DNA of 27,895 nucleotides from an uncultured Oscillospiraceae bacterium. GTDB lineage: Bacteria; Bacillota; Clostridia; Oscillospirales; Oscillospiraceae. Below are positions 13,952 to 21,733 of the stretch, one piece after another. The stretch's first letter is position 1, and the number at the start of each line of letters is the position of its first letter. The stretch covers positions 1-27,895 of the forward strand of contig CAJUQN010000028.1 in NCBI GenBank assembly GCA_910588625.1. Direction: 5' to 3'. Below the pieces are notes generated by a model. It was given only the letters and a program-made list of their open reading frames with translations. It was not told where the DNA came from and ran no database searches. A program made the translations under genes and the position numbers.

Positions 13952-14453
13952 ATCAAGTTCCTTTCTCCTTCCTCAGCAGGGAGAGGAAGGTTATAAAATC
14001 GTAGTAGTTCGTAGGGGCCGCGGAGAATGTGGAAAACTTTGAAAACATTGGATTTTCAGGGCTTTGAGCGTCAACAGCAGGTTTCACAAAATATGCACAG
14101 CTTCCTGTATGGAAAAGCACTGATTTTGGAGTTCCACAACCTTTAACACCACAGCTAACAGAATTGTGGAAGTTTGTGGTGGATTTAAGGGCGGGGCCCT
14201 ATTCACCGTGCGTGAACCCCGCGTTCAGGCAGAGAGACCGACAAAGAATGTTTTAAGTGCGAACAGAGGTAAAGGGAGCGCCGTTATCAACCAAAGCGAA
14301 TCGAGTTCTCCCGTAAAATAAGGGTTCTTAGGGGGTAGCCCGACTATGGACGCGGATTCCCTTTGGGCTGTGTTCATTCGAAGGGATAGCCTCTAAGCGT
14401 CTTTTTGGTTACTTTTCCCGTGTGGAAAAAGCAACTCCCGGAGGGCATAGCCC
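13952..14453. other. dnaA-dnaN intergenic region, candidate oriC
   Basis: This 502-base gap holds no gene. Gene orientation switches between here and rpmH, as expected at an origin. No exact TTATCCACA is present. Near matches are TGTGGAAAA at 14028-14036 and 14421-14429, ATATGCACA at 14091-14099 (one mismatch from TTATGCACA), AGTTCCACA at 14130-14138, TGTGGAAGT at 14165-14173 and TGTGGTGGA at 14175-14183. They cluster with A/T-rich stretches near 14030-14060. The dnaA side is occupied by interspersed repeat B. The origin call rests mainly on synteny. Confidence 0.6.
14307..14435 (-). repeat. Interspersed hairpin repeat, copy B
   Basis: Read on the minus strand it starts GTTGCTTTTTCCACACGGGA, forming a hairpin with the following AAAAG, continues TAACCAAAAAGACGCTTAG, then about 50 extra bases, then TACCCCCTAAGAACCC and TTTTACGGGAGA. 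The three conserved blocks match copy A at 11278-11356. It begins about 20 bases after the dnaA stop, in the sense direction, where a transcription end would be expected. Confidence 0.75.
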
Positions 14454-15773
14454 TTAATAGGCGGAATTAACTGCGTTGGTAATATCGCGGATAATTTCCA
14501 TCAGCTCTGGCTGAGTTTTCATCATTTTCTCCACTCGATTGATTGAGTTGAGAACCGTGGAGTGATGCCTGCCACCAAACTGCTGGCCAATCTCAGCCAA
14601 CGACAGCTGCGTCATCTCTCGAATGATGTACATAGCGACGTTTCGTGCTGTGCTGATCTCTTTATTCTGGCTCTGTCCCCGAATAGCGGAGGCGTCCAGC
14701 TCATAAAACCGGGCTACCTCCTGGATAATCGTATCCGCAGAGGGCAAAAAGTTTTCTTTTGCTCTAAGGATGTCCCGTACTGCCCGAATGGTGGTCTCCA
14801 CATCCACCTGCGCGCCCATCAGCTCCTGGAAAGCCATGATCTTGTTAACCACGCCCTCGATCTGCCGGACGTTGGAGGTAATATTTTCCGCCACATAGGA
14901 CAGTACCGGCTCAGGCAGCGAAATGCCGCGCTCCAGCGACTTATTTTTCAACAATGCAACACGAGTTTCATAATCCGGAGGCTGGATATCAGCGGGCAGG
15001 CCCTGCTCAAACCGGGTTTTTAGACGCTGTTCCAATCGCAACATCTCATGGGGCGGACGGTCGGAGGTAAACACAATCTGCTTTTTCTGCTCATACAGGG
15101 TATTAAAGGTATGAAACAGCTCCTCTTCGCTGGAATCCTTCCCCGCGATAAACTGCACATCGTCCATCAAGAACAGATCGACCTGCCGGTATTTGTCCCG
15201 GAAACCCTGCATATCAATGCCCCGCCGCAGATTGCCGATCAGCTCATTTACAAAGTCTTCACTCTGGACGTAAAGAATGCGGTATCCGGGCCGCAGCTGC
15301 CTCACCCGGTTGGCAATGGCGTGGAGCAGGTGGGTTTTCCCCAGTCCAGACTGTCCATAAATGAACAGCGGATTGTAGGCTCCTCCGGGCTCCTCCGCCA
15401 CCTTCTGGGCGGCGGTGTAGGCAAACCGGTTGGTAGAGCCCACTACAAAACGCTCAAAGGTATACCGGTCCGACTCTTCCCGGCCGGCGCTGGGCGCGGT
15501 GGCCTGATGGGCATAGGCGTCCCGTTCCTCGGGCAGCAGCAGGGTTACGTCCACGTCGAAGGAGAACAACTCCTTCAGCGCCGCCTCCACTCCGGACTGA
15601 AACCGGGTGCGAATGATATTCCGCTTGAAATCAGTGGGCACGCACAGCACCAGCCGGGTGTCCTCCAGGGCGACGGCCTCCACGTCGCCGAACCAGGTAT
15701 CGATGGACACGGCGGTCATACTGCCTTCCATCAGGCTTTTTACTTTTTCCCAGACGTCGGCAGCCGATTTCAT
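14454..15773 (-). CDS. dnaA: Chromosomal replication initiator DnaA
   Basis: The 439-residue AAA+ protein binds DnaA boxes and melts the origin. Domain I covers about residues 1-80 (VWEKVKSLMEGSMTAVSIDT), followed by a short variable linker. The AAA+ domain has Walker A GQSGLGKTH (140-148), Walker B LFLMDDVQF (D204, D205) and a sensor/arginine region (LKTRFEQGL). Domain IV is the DNA-binding part with TARNVAMYIIREMTQLSLAE, then FGGRHHSTVLNSINRVE. Most DnaA proteins have GGRDH(T/S)TV; here the Asp position is H403. Start ATG 15773 follows AGGAGG by nine bases. Confidence 0.97.
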   Translation of the reverse strand: MKSAADVWEKVKSLMEGSMTAVSIDTWFGDVEAVALEDTRLVLCVPTDFKRNIIRTRFQSGVEAALKELFSFDVDVTLLLPEERDAYAHQATAPSAGREESDRYTFERFVVGSTNRFAYTAAQKVAEEPGGAYNPLFIYGQSGLGKTHLLHAIANRVRQLRPGYRILYVQSEDFVNELIGNLRRGIDMQGFRDKYRQVDLFLMDDVQFIAGKDSSEEELFHTFNTLYEQKKQIVFTSDRPPHEMLRLEQRLKTRFEQGLPADIQPPDYETRVALLKNKSLERGISLPEPVLSYVAENITSNVRQIEGVVNKIMAFQELMGAQVDVETTIRAVRDILRAKENFLPSADTIIQEVARFYELDASAIRGQSQNKEISTARNVAMYIIREMTQLSLAEIGQQFGGRHHSTVLNSINRVEKMMKTQPELMEIIRDITNAVNSAY

Positions 15774-15814
15774 GGGCAGCAGCCTCCTAAAATTTCAAAA
15801 TAAATAACTAATCA

Positions 15815-15843
15815 ATTATACCAAAAAAGGAAAAGGTGTACAA
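15815..15843 (-). promoter_or_regulatory. dnaA promoter
   Basis: On the minus strand TTGTAC (complement at 15838-15843), a 17-bp spacer and TATAAT (15815-15820) lie about 40 bases upstream of the dnaA start. The 345-base gap 15774-16118 between dnaA and rpmH contains this promoter, the divergent rpmH promoter and AT-rich DNA; I find no clear DnaA box in it. Confidence 0.75.
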
Positions 15844-15976
15844 GAGTTTTTCCCAATTCTTTTATATAATAGTATGGAGAAACCCCATAGATTTTTTGAC
15901 AAAATAGGCACTTGACGGAGAGGAAATACAATATCTTGTGTGAAGCAGAAGAAAAAAGAATATTGCCGATTTGTTG

Positions 15977-16005
15977 TTGACAGTTGGAAAAAATCAAGGT
16001 ATAAT
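15977..16005 (+). promoter_or_regulatory. rpmH promoter, full sigma-A consensus
   Basis: TTGACA (15977-15982), 17-bp spacer and TATAAT (16000-16005) form a perfect consensus promoter. It gives an rpmH leader of about 105 bases containing a small GCGCCTTATTAAGGCG hairpin. Confidence 0.92.
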
Positions 16006-16118
16006 CACAAGAAGCGTGATTTGCGCGCAATATCAGCCAACCGCGCCTTATTAAGGCGTTGTGGAGTGCGTCGGCCCGGGCGGGGCGACGTGCAAAATCA
16101 TACAGGAGGTGTTCCCGC

Positions 16119-16253
16119 ATGAAGCGTACCTATCAGCCCAAAAAACGCCAGCGCTCCAAGGTCCACGGTTTCCGTCAGCGTATGGCTACCGCCAACGGCC
16201 GTAAGGTCTTGGCCCGCCGCCGCGCGAAGGGCCGCGTCCGCCTGAGCCACTGA
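16119..16253 (+). CDS. rpmH: 50S ribosomal protein L34
   Basis: The 44-residue, strongly basic protein starts MKRTYQPKKRQRSKVHGFRQ and ends RRRAKGRVRLSH, the standard L34 sequence in the large ribosomal subunit. ATG 16119 is preceded by AGGAGGTGTTCCCGC. The frame is open further upstream, but the conserved start and ribosome binding site fix this ATG. It heads the rpmH-rnpA-yidD-yidC-jag cluster, divergent from dnaA, as in most Firmicutes. Confidence 0.97.
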   Translation: MKRTYQPKKRQRSKVHGFRQRMATANGRKVLARRRAKGRVRLSH

Positions 16254-16283
16254 TGGCGCACACATCGGGATAACGATACGACC

Positions 16284-16310
16284 GGGGCGCGGGAAGATTT
16301 CCCTCGCCCC
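16284..16310 (+). terminator. GC-rich hairpin after rpmH
   Basis: GGGGCG-C-GGGAA, loop GAT, TTCCC-T-CGCCCC forms a stem with one mismatch. There is no strong T-run, so it may attenuate rather than stop transcription, or protect the abundant rpmH message. A second inverted repeat (GGCCGC / GCGGCC) lies at about 16398-16424 ahead of rnpA. Confidence 0.45.
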
Positions 16311-16437
16311 TACGTCCGTTTATTCTGAGAAGCGTGGAGCCGTCGCGAGCAGGCGCAGCGTGACAACAGCCGCAAACGTGCCCTTTTGGGGGCGTAAGGC
16401 CGCGTTTTAACCAGTTTTGCGGCCTTTGGAGGTCTCT

Positions 16438-16788
16438 ATGAAGAAAACCACATCGCTGAAGGAAAACCATCTGTTCCGTCGGGCATACAATAAGGGCAAG
16501 ACCGCCGCCGACGGCCGCTTGGCTCTCTATGCCCGTCACAACGGACAGAAGGGCAACCGTCTGGGCTTTACCGTGTCCACCAAACTGGGCCACGCCGTGG
16601 TCCGCAACCGGGTGCGCCGCCGTCTGCGGGAGATCTACCGCCTCAACGAGGACAAGCTCAAGGCTGGCTTGGACGTGGTGGTGGTGGCCCGGGTCCGGGC
16701 GGCCTTCAGCGATTACCACCAGTTGGAGAAATCCTTTCTCAAGCTGGCGGACAAGCTGGATCTGTTGAAAAAGGAAGGAAGGCAATGA
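16438..16788 (+). CDS. rnpA: Ribonuclease P protein component
   Basis: The 116-residue basic protein binds the RNase P RNA and helps cleave tRNA 5' leaders. It contains LKENHLFRRAYNKGKTA, GFTVSTKLGHAVVRNRVRRR with the conserved RNR core, and LREIYR, followed by VVVVARVRAAFSDYHQLEKS. ATG 16438 follows GGAGG by five bases; an upstream in-frame start at 16417 lacks such a site. The stop overlaps the yidD start by four bases. Confidence 0.95.
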   Translation: MKKTTSLKENHLFRRAYNKGKTAADGRLALYARHNGQKGNRLGFTVSTKLGHAVVRNRVRRRLREIYRLNEDKLKAGLDVVVVARVRAAFSDYHQLEKSFLKLADKLDLLKKEGRQ

Positions 16789-17024
16789 AGCGCCTGCTGC
16801 TGGCCCTGATTCGCTGGTACCGCCGGGACATTTCGCCCTACCGTCCCCCCTGCTGCCGGTTTATCCCCACCTGCTCCACCTACGCGCTGGAGGCGGTGGA
16901 GGTCCACGGGGCCTTAAAGGGCGGGGCTCTGGCCCTGTGGCGCGTCATGCGCTGCCACCCTTTCCACAAGGAACAGTCCTTCATTTACGACCCAGTGCCC
17001 CCAAGGAAAATCCGAAAATTGTAG
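16785..17024 (+). CDS. yidD: Membrane protein insertion efficiency factor YidD
   Basis: The 79-residue protein carries the family core CCRFIPTCSTYALEAVEVHG, and the RCHPFH motif close to the end is followed by YDPVPP. The N-terminal amphipathic stretch (MKRLLLALIRWYRRDISPYR) would lie on the inner face of the membrane. YidD family members assist YidC insertion. It overlaps rnpA by ATGA and is followed by yidC after 10 bases, the usual order. Confidence 0.93.
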   Translation: MKRLLLALIRWYRRDISPYRPPCCRFIPTCSTYALEAVEVHGALKGGALALWRVMRCHPFHKEQSFIYDPVPPRKIRKL

Positions 17025-17034
17025 GAGGCCAAAC

Positions 17035-18378
17035 ATGGATATTTGGCAAATACTCATGACCCCGTTCAGCTGGCTGCTAAAGCTGTTTTGTGATGTGTTC
17101 AACAGCTACGGCATCGCGCTGTTCCTGTTCACCATCGTCATCAAGGTCGTGCTGTTCCCCTTGAATCTAAAGGGCAAAAAGGGCGTGATCAAGATGAACG
17201 TAATCAACGGCCAGCTTCAAGAGATCCAGAAGCGCTGCGGCAATGACAAAGAGAAGTACAACCTGGAGATTCAGAAATTCTACACCGAGAACAACGTCAG
17301 CCCCATGAGCGGCTGCGGCTGGCAGATGATCCCCCTGATTATCCTGTATCCCCTGTACGCCATCATCCGCCGCCCCTTGAAGTACATGATGTGGCTGACT
17401 GAGGACGCAGTGAAAGCCGTGGCCACCGCCGTGGGCTGGACTGACTTCACCATCGGCGGTTCCAACGAGCTGATCCTGGCCTCCATGCTGAACACCAGCA
17501 ATCTGGAAGCCGCAAAAACCGCTGTCGGAGCCTCTGCCGCCGCCGGCGTGTTCATCATCAACTTTGACTTCTTCGGCATTGACCTGTCCCAGGTGCCCCA
17601 GCTTATGTTTTGGAAAGACGGCATCAGCTGGGAGTCCTTTGGCCTGTTCCTGCTGCCGGTGATTTCGGCGCTGCTGTCCGTGGTCACCATGCTGGTCACC
17701 CAGAAAACCAATGTGATGAACAAGGACCAGCAGGCCCCCAAGATGAATATTTCCCTGATTCTCATGGGCCCTCTCATGTCGTTGTGGATTGGCTTTGCCC
17801 TGCCCGCCGGTATGTGTATCTACTGGATTGCCAACTCTATCCTGGGCATGGTGCAGGAGATCATCTGCGGCAAGCTGCTGCGCAAGGACTACGAGGCCGC
17901 CCAGATCGAGATGGCTGAGCAGGCCGCCAAGGCCAAGGAGGCCGAGAAGGAGCGCCGCCGCATCGCCGCTGAGAAGAAGGCCGCCGCCATCGCCGCCGGC
18001 AAGGACCCCAAGAAGGCCCACCAGAAGAAGAAACAGCAGGAGCCGGGCGTAGACAAGTCCGCCAGCCGAGAGGGCCTGCGGGCCTATGCCCGTGGCCGGG
18101 CCTACGACCCCAACCGTTACCCCGTCACCCCCTACTGGGACCCCAACGGCCCCGCCAAGGCTGAGAAGGAGGAGCCTAAGCCGCTGACCGAGGAGGAAAA
18201 GCAGATCGTGGCCGAGTCCAACCCAGAGCTTGCCGCCCAGGCAGAGGCCGCGGAGAAGGGCAAGGCCGCTCAGGAATTTGTCGCCGCGGAGTCTGAAATG
18301 ACGGTTCAGGCCAGGCTGGAGGATGAAGGGGACTATGAGGAAGCCTACGCCGAGGACGAGAACAACGAAGAGAGCTGA
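17035..18378 (+). CDS. yidC: Membrane protein insertase YidC/OxaI/SpoIIIJ family
   Basis: The 447-residue insertase places proteins into the cytoplasmic membrane alone or with Sec. Membrane segments include about residues 23-43 (NSYGIALFLFTIVIKVVLFP), the 93-112 region (GWQMIPLIILYPLYAIIRRP), 191-215, 230-255 and the MGPLMSLWIGFALPAGMCIY segment. The cytoplasmic coiled hairpin (about 48-85) is present. In the first segment K37 stands where many Gram-positive YidC proteins have the conserved Arg. There is no lipobox Cys. The last about 150 residues form a long Lys/Ala/Glu-rich cytoplasmic tail, which may contact the ribosome. AGGAGG precedes ATG 17035. Confidence 0.94.
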   Translation: MDIWQILMTPFSWLLKLFCDVFNSYGIALFLFTIVIKVVLFPLNLKGKKGVIKMNVINGQLQEIQKRCGNDKEKYNLEIQKFYTENNVSPMSGCGWQMIPLIILYPLYAIIRRPLKYMMWLTEDAVKAVATAVGWTDFTIGGSNELILASMLNTSNLEAAKTAVGASAAAGVFIINFDFFGIDLSQVPQLMFWKDGISWESFGLFLLPVISALLSVVTMLVTQKTNVMNKDQQAPKMNISLILMGPLMSLWIGFALPAGMCIYWIANSILGMVQEIICGKLLRKDYEAAQIEMAEQAAKAKEAEKERRRIAAEKKAAAIAAGKDPKKAHQKKKQQEPGVDKSASREGLRAYARGRAYDPNRYPVTPYWDPNGPAKAEKEEPKPLTEEEKQIVAESNPELAAQAEAAEKGKAAQEFVAAESEMTVQARLEDEGDYEEAYAEDENNEES

Positions 18379-18423
18379 TAAAAACCAATTTCCATTCAAC
18401 ACCTGACAAAGGAGTGCAGTTTT

Positions 18424-19215
18424 GTGCTGAAATATATGGAATTTACCGCCAAGACGGAGGACGAGGCCATTGCCAAGGGGCTGGCCTATCTGGGCATGGA
18501 TCGGGACGACGTCTCTGTGGAAATTTTGGAGCGGGGCAAGACCGGCTTTTTGGGCATCGGTTCCGTACCCGCCAAGGTGAAGCTGACCTATGAAGCCCCG
18601 GACGAGCCGGAGCCTGCCCCCGTGCCTCCTGTTGTGGAGGAAAAATCCGCCCCCGCGCCCAAGGCAGAGAGGTCTGCGCCCCGCATGGAGCGCCCAGCCC
18701 CGCCCCGGGCGGAGCCGAGGCCCCAGCCCGCCGCCCCCAAGGGTGAGCTGGTGGACGACGATGTAGCCGCGGCCATTGTAAAGTTCCAGACCGGGCTGTT
18801 TGAGCACATGGGCGTGGAGGCCAAGCCCCTAGTCACTCGGGACGGCGACACATACCAGGTGGTGCTGGAGGGCGAGAATATGGGCGCTCTCATCGGCCAC
18901 CGGGGGGAGACACTGGACGCCGTCCAGCAGTTGACGGGCTATGCGGTCAACCGGGGACGGAGCCACCGGGTGCGGATTCATGTGGACGCCGAGGGCTATC
19001 GGGCCCGCCGGGAGGAGTCCTTGAACCGTCTGGCCCGTAAAACGGCGGGCAAGGTGGTCAAGTACCGCCGGAACATCACTCTGGAGGCCATGAACGCCTA
19101 CGAGCGGCACGTGATCCACACCGCGTTGCAGGATTACCCCGGCGTGTCCACCTTCTCCACCGGAACCGAGCCCAACCGCCGCACGGTGGTTGCCTACGAC
19201 CCTGGCAAGATGTAA
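18424..19215 (+). CDS. jag: Jag/KhpB RNA-binding protein
   Basis: The 263-residue protein has three parts: an N-terminal Jag domain (1-58, MEFTAKTEDEAIAKGLAYLG and GKTGFLGIG), a Pro/Ala/Glu-rich linker (59-108), a KH domain with the GxxG loop G158-H-R-G161, and an R3H domain with R228...H232 in ERHVIHTAL. KhpB binds many RNAs and influences cell division and elongation in relatives. The start is GTG 18424, nine bases from AAAGGAG; an internal ATG at 18436 is too far from that site. It closes the rpmH-yidC cluster; mnmE and mnmG, often next, are absent here. Confidence 0.94.
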   Translation: MLKYMEFTAKTEDEAIAKGLAYLGMDRDDVSVEILERGKTGFLGIGSVPAKVKLTYEAPDEPEPAPVPPVVEEKSAPAPKAERSAPRMERPAPPRAEPRPQPAAPKGELVDDDVAAAIVKFQTGLFEHMGVEAKPLVTRDGDTYQVVLEGENMGALIGHRGETLDAVQQLTGYAVNRGRSHRVRIHVDAEGYRARREESLNRLARKTAGKVVKYRRNITLEAMNAYERHVIHTALQDYPGVSTFSTGTEPNRRTVVAYDPGKM

Positions 19216-19219
19216 CCTA

Positions 19220-19262
19220 TTTTTTCTTTGTAGAGGAAAAGTAGGAAAAAAGAAACTTTTAG
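19220..19262 (+). repeat. Interspersed hairpin repeat, copy C
   Basis: TTTTTTCTTTGTAGAGGAAA, then AGTAGGAAAAAAGAAACTTT and TAG follow the jag stop. The plan is a CTTT...AAAG hairpin followed by TA(A/G)..AAAAAGA..CTTTTAG, as in copies A, B and D. It sits in sense orientation between the gene end and the terminator. Confidence 0.6.
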
Positions 19263-19291
19263 CCCGGTGACGACACAGGAGTTATAATGAT

Positions 19292-19324
19292 AAAAAGGCC
19301 CCCGGCATTGCCGGGGGCCTTTTT
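19292..19324 (+). terminator. Strong intrinsic terminator after jag
   Basis: AAAAAGGCCCCCGGC and GCCGGGGGCCTTTTT form a 15-bp perfect stem with an ATT loop, ending in a T-run. It separates the yidC-jag operon from the next genes. Confidence 0.95.
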
Positions 19325-19349
19325 CAAACTGGGATATGGGGGTTAACGA

Positions 19350-19547
19350 GTGGAATATACAAAAGATGATTTGACGCAGGCGAAACGGCAGATTGATTCA
19401 ACCTTGCACAAGTTGGGGGAAACAATTAAGACTCTGGAAGCAAAAGAAAATGTGGAGAACTATAAATCTCAAATTACGTTAGCAAAAAGAAGAGTAAAAG
19501 CCTTCGAGATTGCAAATTGTTTGATTGAAAAGGAACTGATGAGGTGA
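19350..19547 (+). CDS. Conserved small coiled-coil protein, unknown function
   Basis: The 65-residue product begins MEYTKDDLTQAKRQIDSTLH and continues KLGETIKTLEAKENVENYKS then AKRRVKAFEIANCLIEKEL. It is almost entirely helical with alternating charges, consistent with a coiled coil and no membrane segment. The start is GTG 19350 behind a G-rich but poor ribosome binding site. I have seen this pattern as a conserved hypothetical protein in anaerobes, but know no function. Codon use is AT-rich compared with both neighbours, hinting at recent acquisition. The following hydrolase gene begins five bases after its stop. Confidence 0.7.
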   Translation: MEYTKDDLTQAKRQIDSTLHKLGETIKTLEAKENVENYKSQITLAKRRVKAFEIANCLIEKELMR

Positions 19548-19551
19548 TGTT

Positions 19552-20181
19552 ATGGAAATCAGCGTATTAAGACTTGGCCAGATCGGCACCAACTGCTATA
19601 TTTTCCGCAAGGAGGGCGCTTACAAGTGCGGCGTCGTAGACCCCGGCGACCAGGGAGAGCAGGTGGCCCGCTGGCTGGTGGACAAGGGACTGGAGGCGGA
19701 AGCCGTCCTCCTGACCCACGGCCACTTTGACCACATCCTGGGCATCCCCGGTCTGCGGGAGGAGTGGCCCGACCTGCCCGTCTACTGCCACCCCGCCGAC
19801 CTGGGCGGGGGGGACTCCGCCCGCATTTTTGGAGAGAATTACCCCACCGTCCGTTCTTATGGGGATATCACACCCTATAAAGAGGGTGACGTGATAAACG
19901 TTGCCGGAATTGATGTGGAGGTTTTGGAAACCCCCGGCCACACCCCCGGTTCCGTGACCCTGCGGGCGGAGGACGTGCTGTTCACCGGAGACACCCTGTT
20001 TGCCGGGTCCATGGGCCGCACCGACCTGCCTGGCGGCGACGAGGCCGTCATCATGCGTTCTCTAAAGCGGCTGGGCCAGTTGGAGGGGGACTATCTGGTC
20101 CTTCCCGGCCACGAGGGCCGTTCCACTTTGGAGCGGGAGCGCGAGACCAACTACTGCCTCAAGGCCGCCATGAGCCGCTGA
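19552..20181 (+). CDS. MBL-fold metallo-hydrolase (glyoxalase II-like)
   Basis: The 209-residue enzyme has the zinc-binding motif THGHFDH at 55-61 (H56, H58, D60, H61), GHTPGSVTL with the third metal histidine, GDTLFAGSMGRTDLPGGD and LPGHEGRSTLERE with the last histidine. This is the complete dinuclear metal site. It is shorter than GloB hydroxyacylglutathione hydrolases and lacks their C-terminal glutathione domain, so it probably acts on another thioester. The substrate cannot be told from sequence. GAGGTGAT precedes ATG 19552. hemZ starts two bases after its stop, so the two are cotranscribed. Confidence 0.9.
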   Translation: MEISVLRLGQIGTNCYIFRKEGAYKCGVVDPGDQGEQVARWLVDKGLEAEAVLLTHGHFDHILGIPGLREEWPDLPVYCHPADLGGGDSARIFGENYPTVRSYGDITPYKEGDVINVAGIDVEVLETPGHTPGSVTLRAEDVLFTGDTLFAGSMGRTDLPGGDEAVIMRSLKRLGQLEGDYLVLPGHEGRSTLERERETNYCLKAAMSR

Positions 20182-20182
20182 C

Positions 20183-21733
20183 ATGAGAATCTGGTTCGCC
20201 GAACACAACTGGCCCTGGAGCCCGGAACGGTACCGCTTCCCCACGGAGCAGATGCTGCTGACCCTGTTTCCCGGGGAGAAGCCGGAGTACCCGGAGACGA
20301 TGCCCCCTGACATGGGGGGCAGCCAGGGTATTCTCATCGGTCTCAGCCGGGGGAGGACGAAGGCCAGTGTCAGCGTGCTGGTCAAGCTGGACGGCCAGCA
20401 TCGGAACGGCGTGGCGCGCTTCCCGTCGGACAAGCTGGACGAAGCGCAGGAGCAGGTGTACCACACCGTCTCCCACGCCCTGAAGCAGGCGTTTTACCAG
20501 GCCGGAACGGCCTTGCTGGGGTATGAGCTGCCCTGGGGGTCCCTCACCGGGGTGCGGCCCGTGAAGCTGCCCACCCGCGCCATGCTGGCGGGAAAAACGG
20601 CAAAACAGGCCCGGCGGGAGCTGGAAGAGGTGTACCGCGTCTCCCCGCCCCGGGCGGCGCTGGCGGCGGAGTGCGCCCAAGCGGCGCTGGATGTGAAAAG
20701 GGGCCTGACGGACGACGGGATGGCCTTGTATATTGGCATCCCCTTCTGCCCCACCCGGTGCGCCTACTGCTCCTTCATCTCCGCCGATGTGAAGCGGTCG
20801 CTGACGCTGGTGGAGCCCTATGTAGACGGGCTTTGCCGGGAAATTGAGCTGGCGGGAAATTTGCTCCGGGAGCGGGGAGTGCACATCAGCACCGCCTACA
20901 TGGGCGGCGGCACGCCCACCACGCTGTCGGCGAAGCAGCTCCACAAAGTGCTCTGCGCTGTGGAAAACTTTTTGCCTGTGGAGCGCTGTTCCGAGTTTAC
21001 TGTTGAGGCCGGACGGCCCGATACCATCACTGCGGAAAAGCTGGAAACGCTGAAAAATCACGGCATCCACCGCATTTCCATCAACCCTCAGACCATGGAG
21101 GACAGCGTACTCCATGCCATGGGCCGGGCCCACACCGCTGCGGAAATTGTGGAAGCTATGGGGCTGGCAAAGGAGCATTTCGGCGGCATGGTGAACATGG
21201 ACCTTATCGCCGGACTGCCCGCTGATACGCCGGAAGGCTTCGAACGGACTCTGGAACAGGTGCTGGAGATGGACCCGGCCAACATTACAGTCCACACACT
21301 GGCATTGAAAAAAGGCTCCCGCCTCACAGAGGAGGGCGGAGCGCTGTGCACGCCGGAGGCGGTGGAGGTCATGCTGTCGCTGGCGTGGTCGCGCCTGCGG
21401 AGCGCGGGCTATGCCCCCTATTACCTGTACCGGCAAAAGTATATGTCTGGCTCTTTTGAAAATGTGGGCTGGGCCAAGCCGGGGGCAATCTGCACGTACA
21501 ACATCGTGATGATGGAGGAATTGCAGTCGGTGCTCTCCCTGGGGGCGGGAGGCATCACCAAGCTGGTGGACTATGACAACCGCAAAATCGCCCGCCTAAA
21601 CAACCCGAAATACGCTAAGGAATATCTGGAGAGCTGGGACAAGATCTCCGCCTCCAAACAGACCGCCGCCGATTTTCAGGCGGAACTGGCCCGGTGTACA
21701 CGGAAGGAGGCGGACGGCTCACAAGGAGCGTAA
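20183..21733 (+). CDS. hemZ: HemZ-type radical SAM protein (coproporphyrinogen dehydrogenase-like)
   Basis: The 516-residue protein has an N-terminal region of about 175 residues particular to HemZ (with SLTGVRPVKLPTRAML), then the radical SAM core with C189-x3-C193-x2-C196 in IPFCPTRCAYCSF. The SAM-binding YMGGGTPTTLSA motif and EFTVEAGRPDTITAEKLETL follow, then INPQTMEDSVLHAMGR and GLPADTPEGF. It is classed with oxygen-independent coproporphyrinogen oxidases, but HemZ activity in haem synthesis is uncertain, and related proteins act as haem chaperones. The C-terminal YYLYRQKYMSGSFENVGWAK is typical. No other haem gene lies in the window. Confidence 0.9.
   Translation: MRIWFAEHNWPWSPERYRFPTEQMLLTLFPGEKPEYPETMPPDMGGSQGILIGLSRGRTKASVSVLVKLDGQHRNGVARFPSDKLDEAQEQVYHTVSHALKQAFYQAGTALLGYELPWGSLTGVRPVKLPTRAMLAGKTAKQARRELEEVYRVSPPRAALAAECAQAALDVKRGLTDDGMALYIGIPFCPTRCAYCSFISADVKRSLTLVEPYVDGLCREIELAGNLLRERGVHISTAYMGGGTPTTLSAKQLHKVLCAVENFLPVERCSEFTVEAGRPDTITAEKLETLKNHGIHRISINPQTMEDSVLHAMGRAHTAAEIVEAMGLAKEHFGGMVNMDLIAGLPADTPEGFERTLEQVLEMDPANITVHTLALKKGSRLTEEGGALCTPEAVEVMLSLAWSRLRSAGYAPYYLYRQKYMSGSFENVGWAKPGAICTYNIVMMEELQSVLSLGAGGITKLVDYDNRKIARLNNPKYAKEYLESWDKISASKQTAADFQAELARCTRKEADGSQGA

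Noticed and set aside
17167..18807. A 546-codon minus-strand ORF opposite yidC and jag
   Set aside because: It crosses two well-supported genes, is low-complexity Leu/Gly-rich, and has no start signal.
20159..21436. A 425-codon minus-strand ORF opposite hemZ
   Set aside because: It has no recognisable motif and mirrors codon-position GC bias of hemZ.
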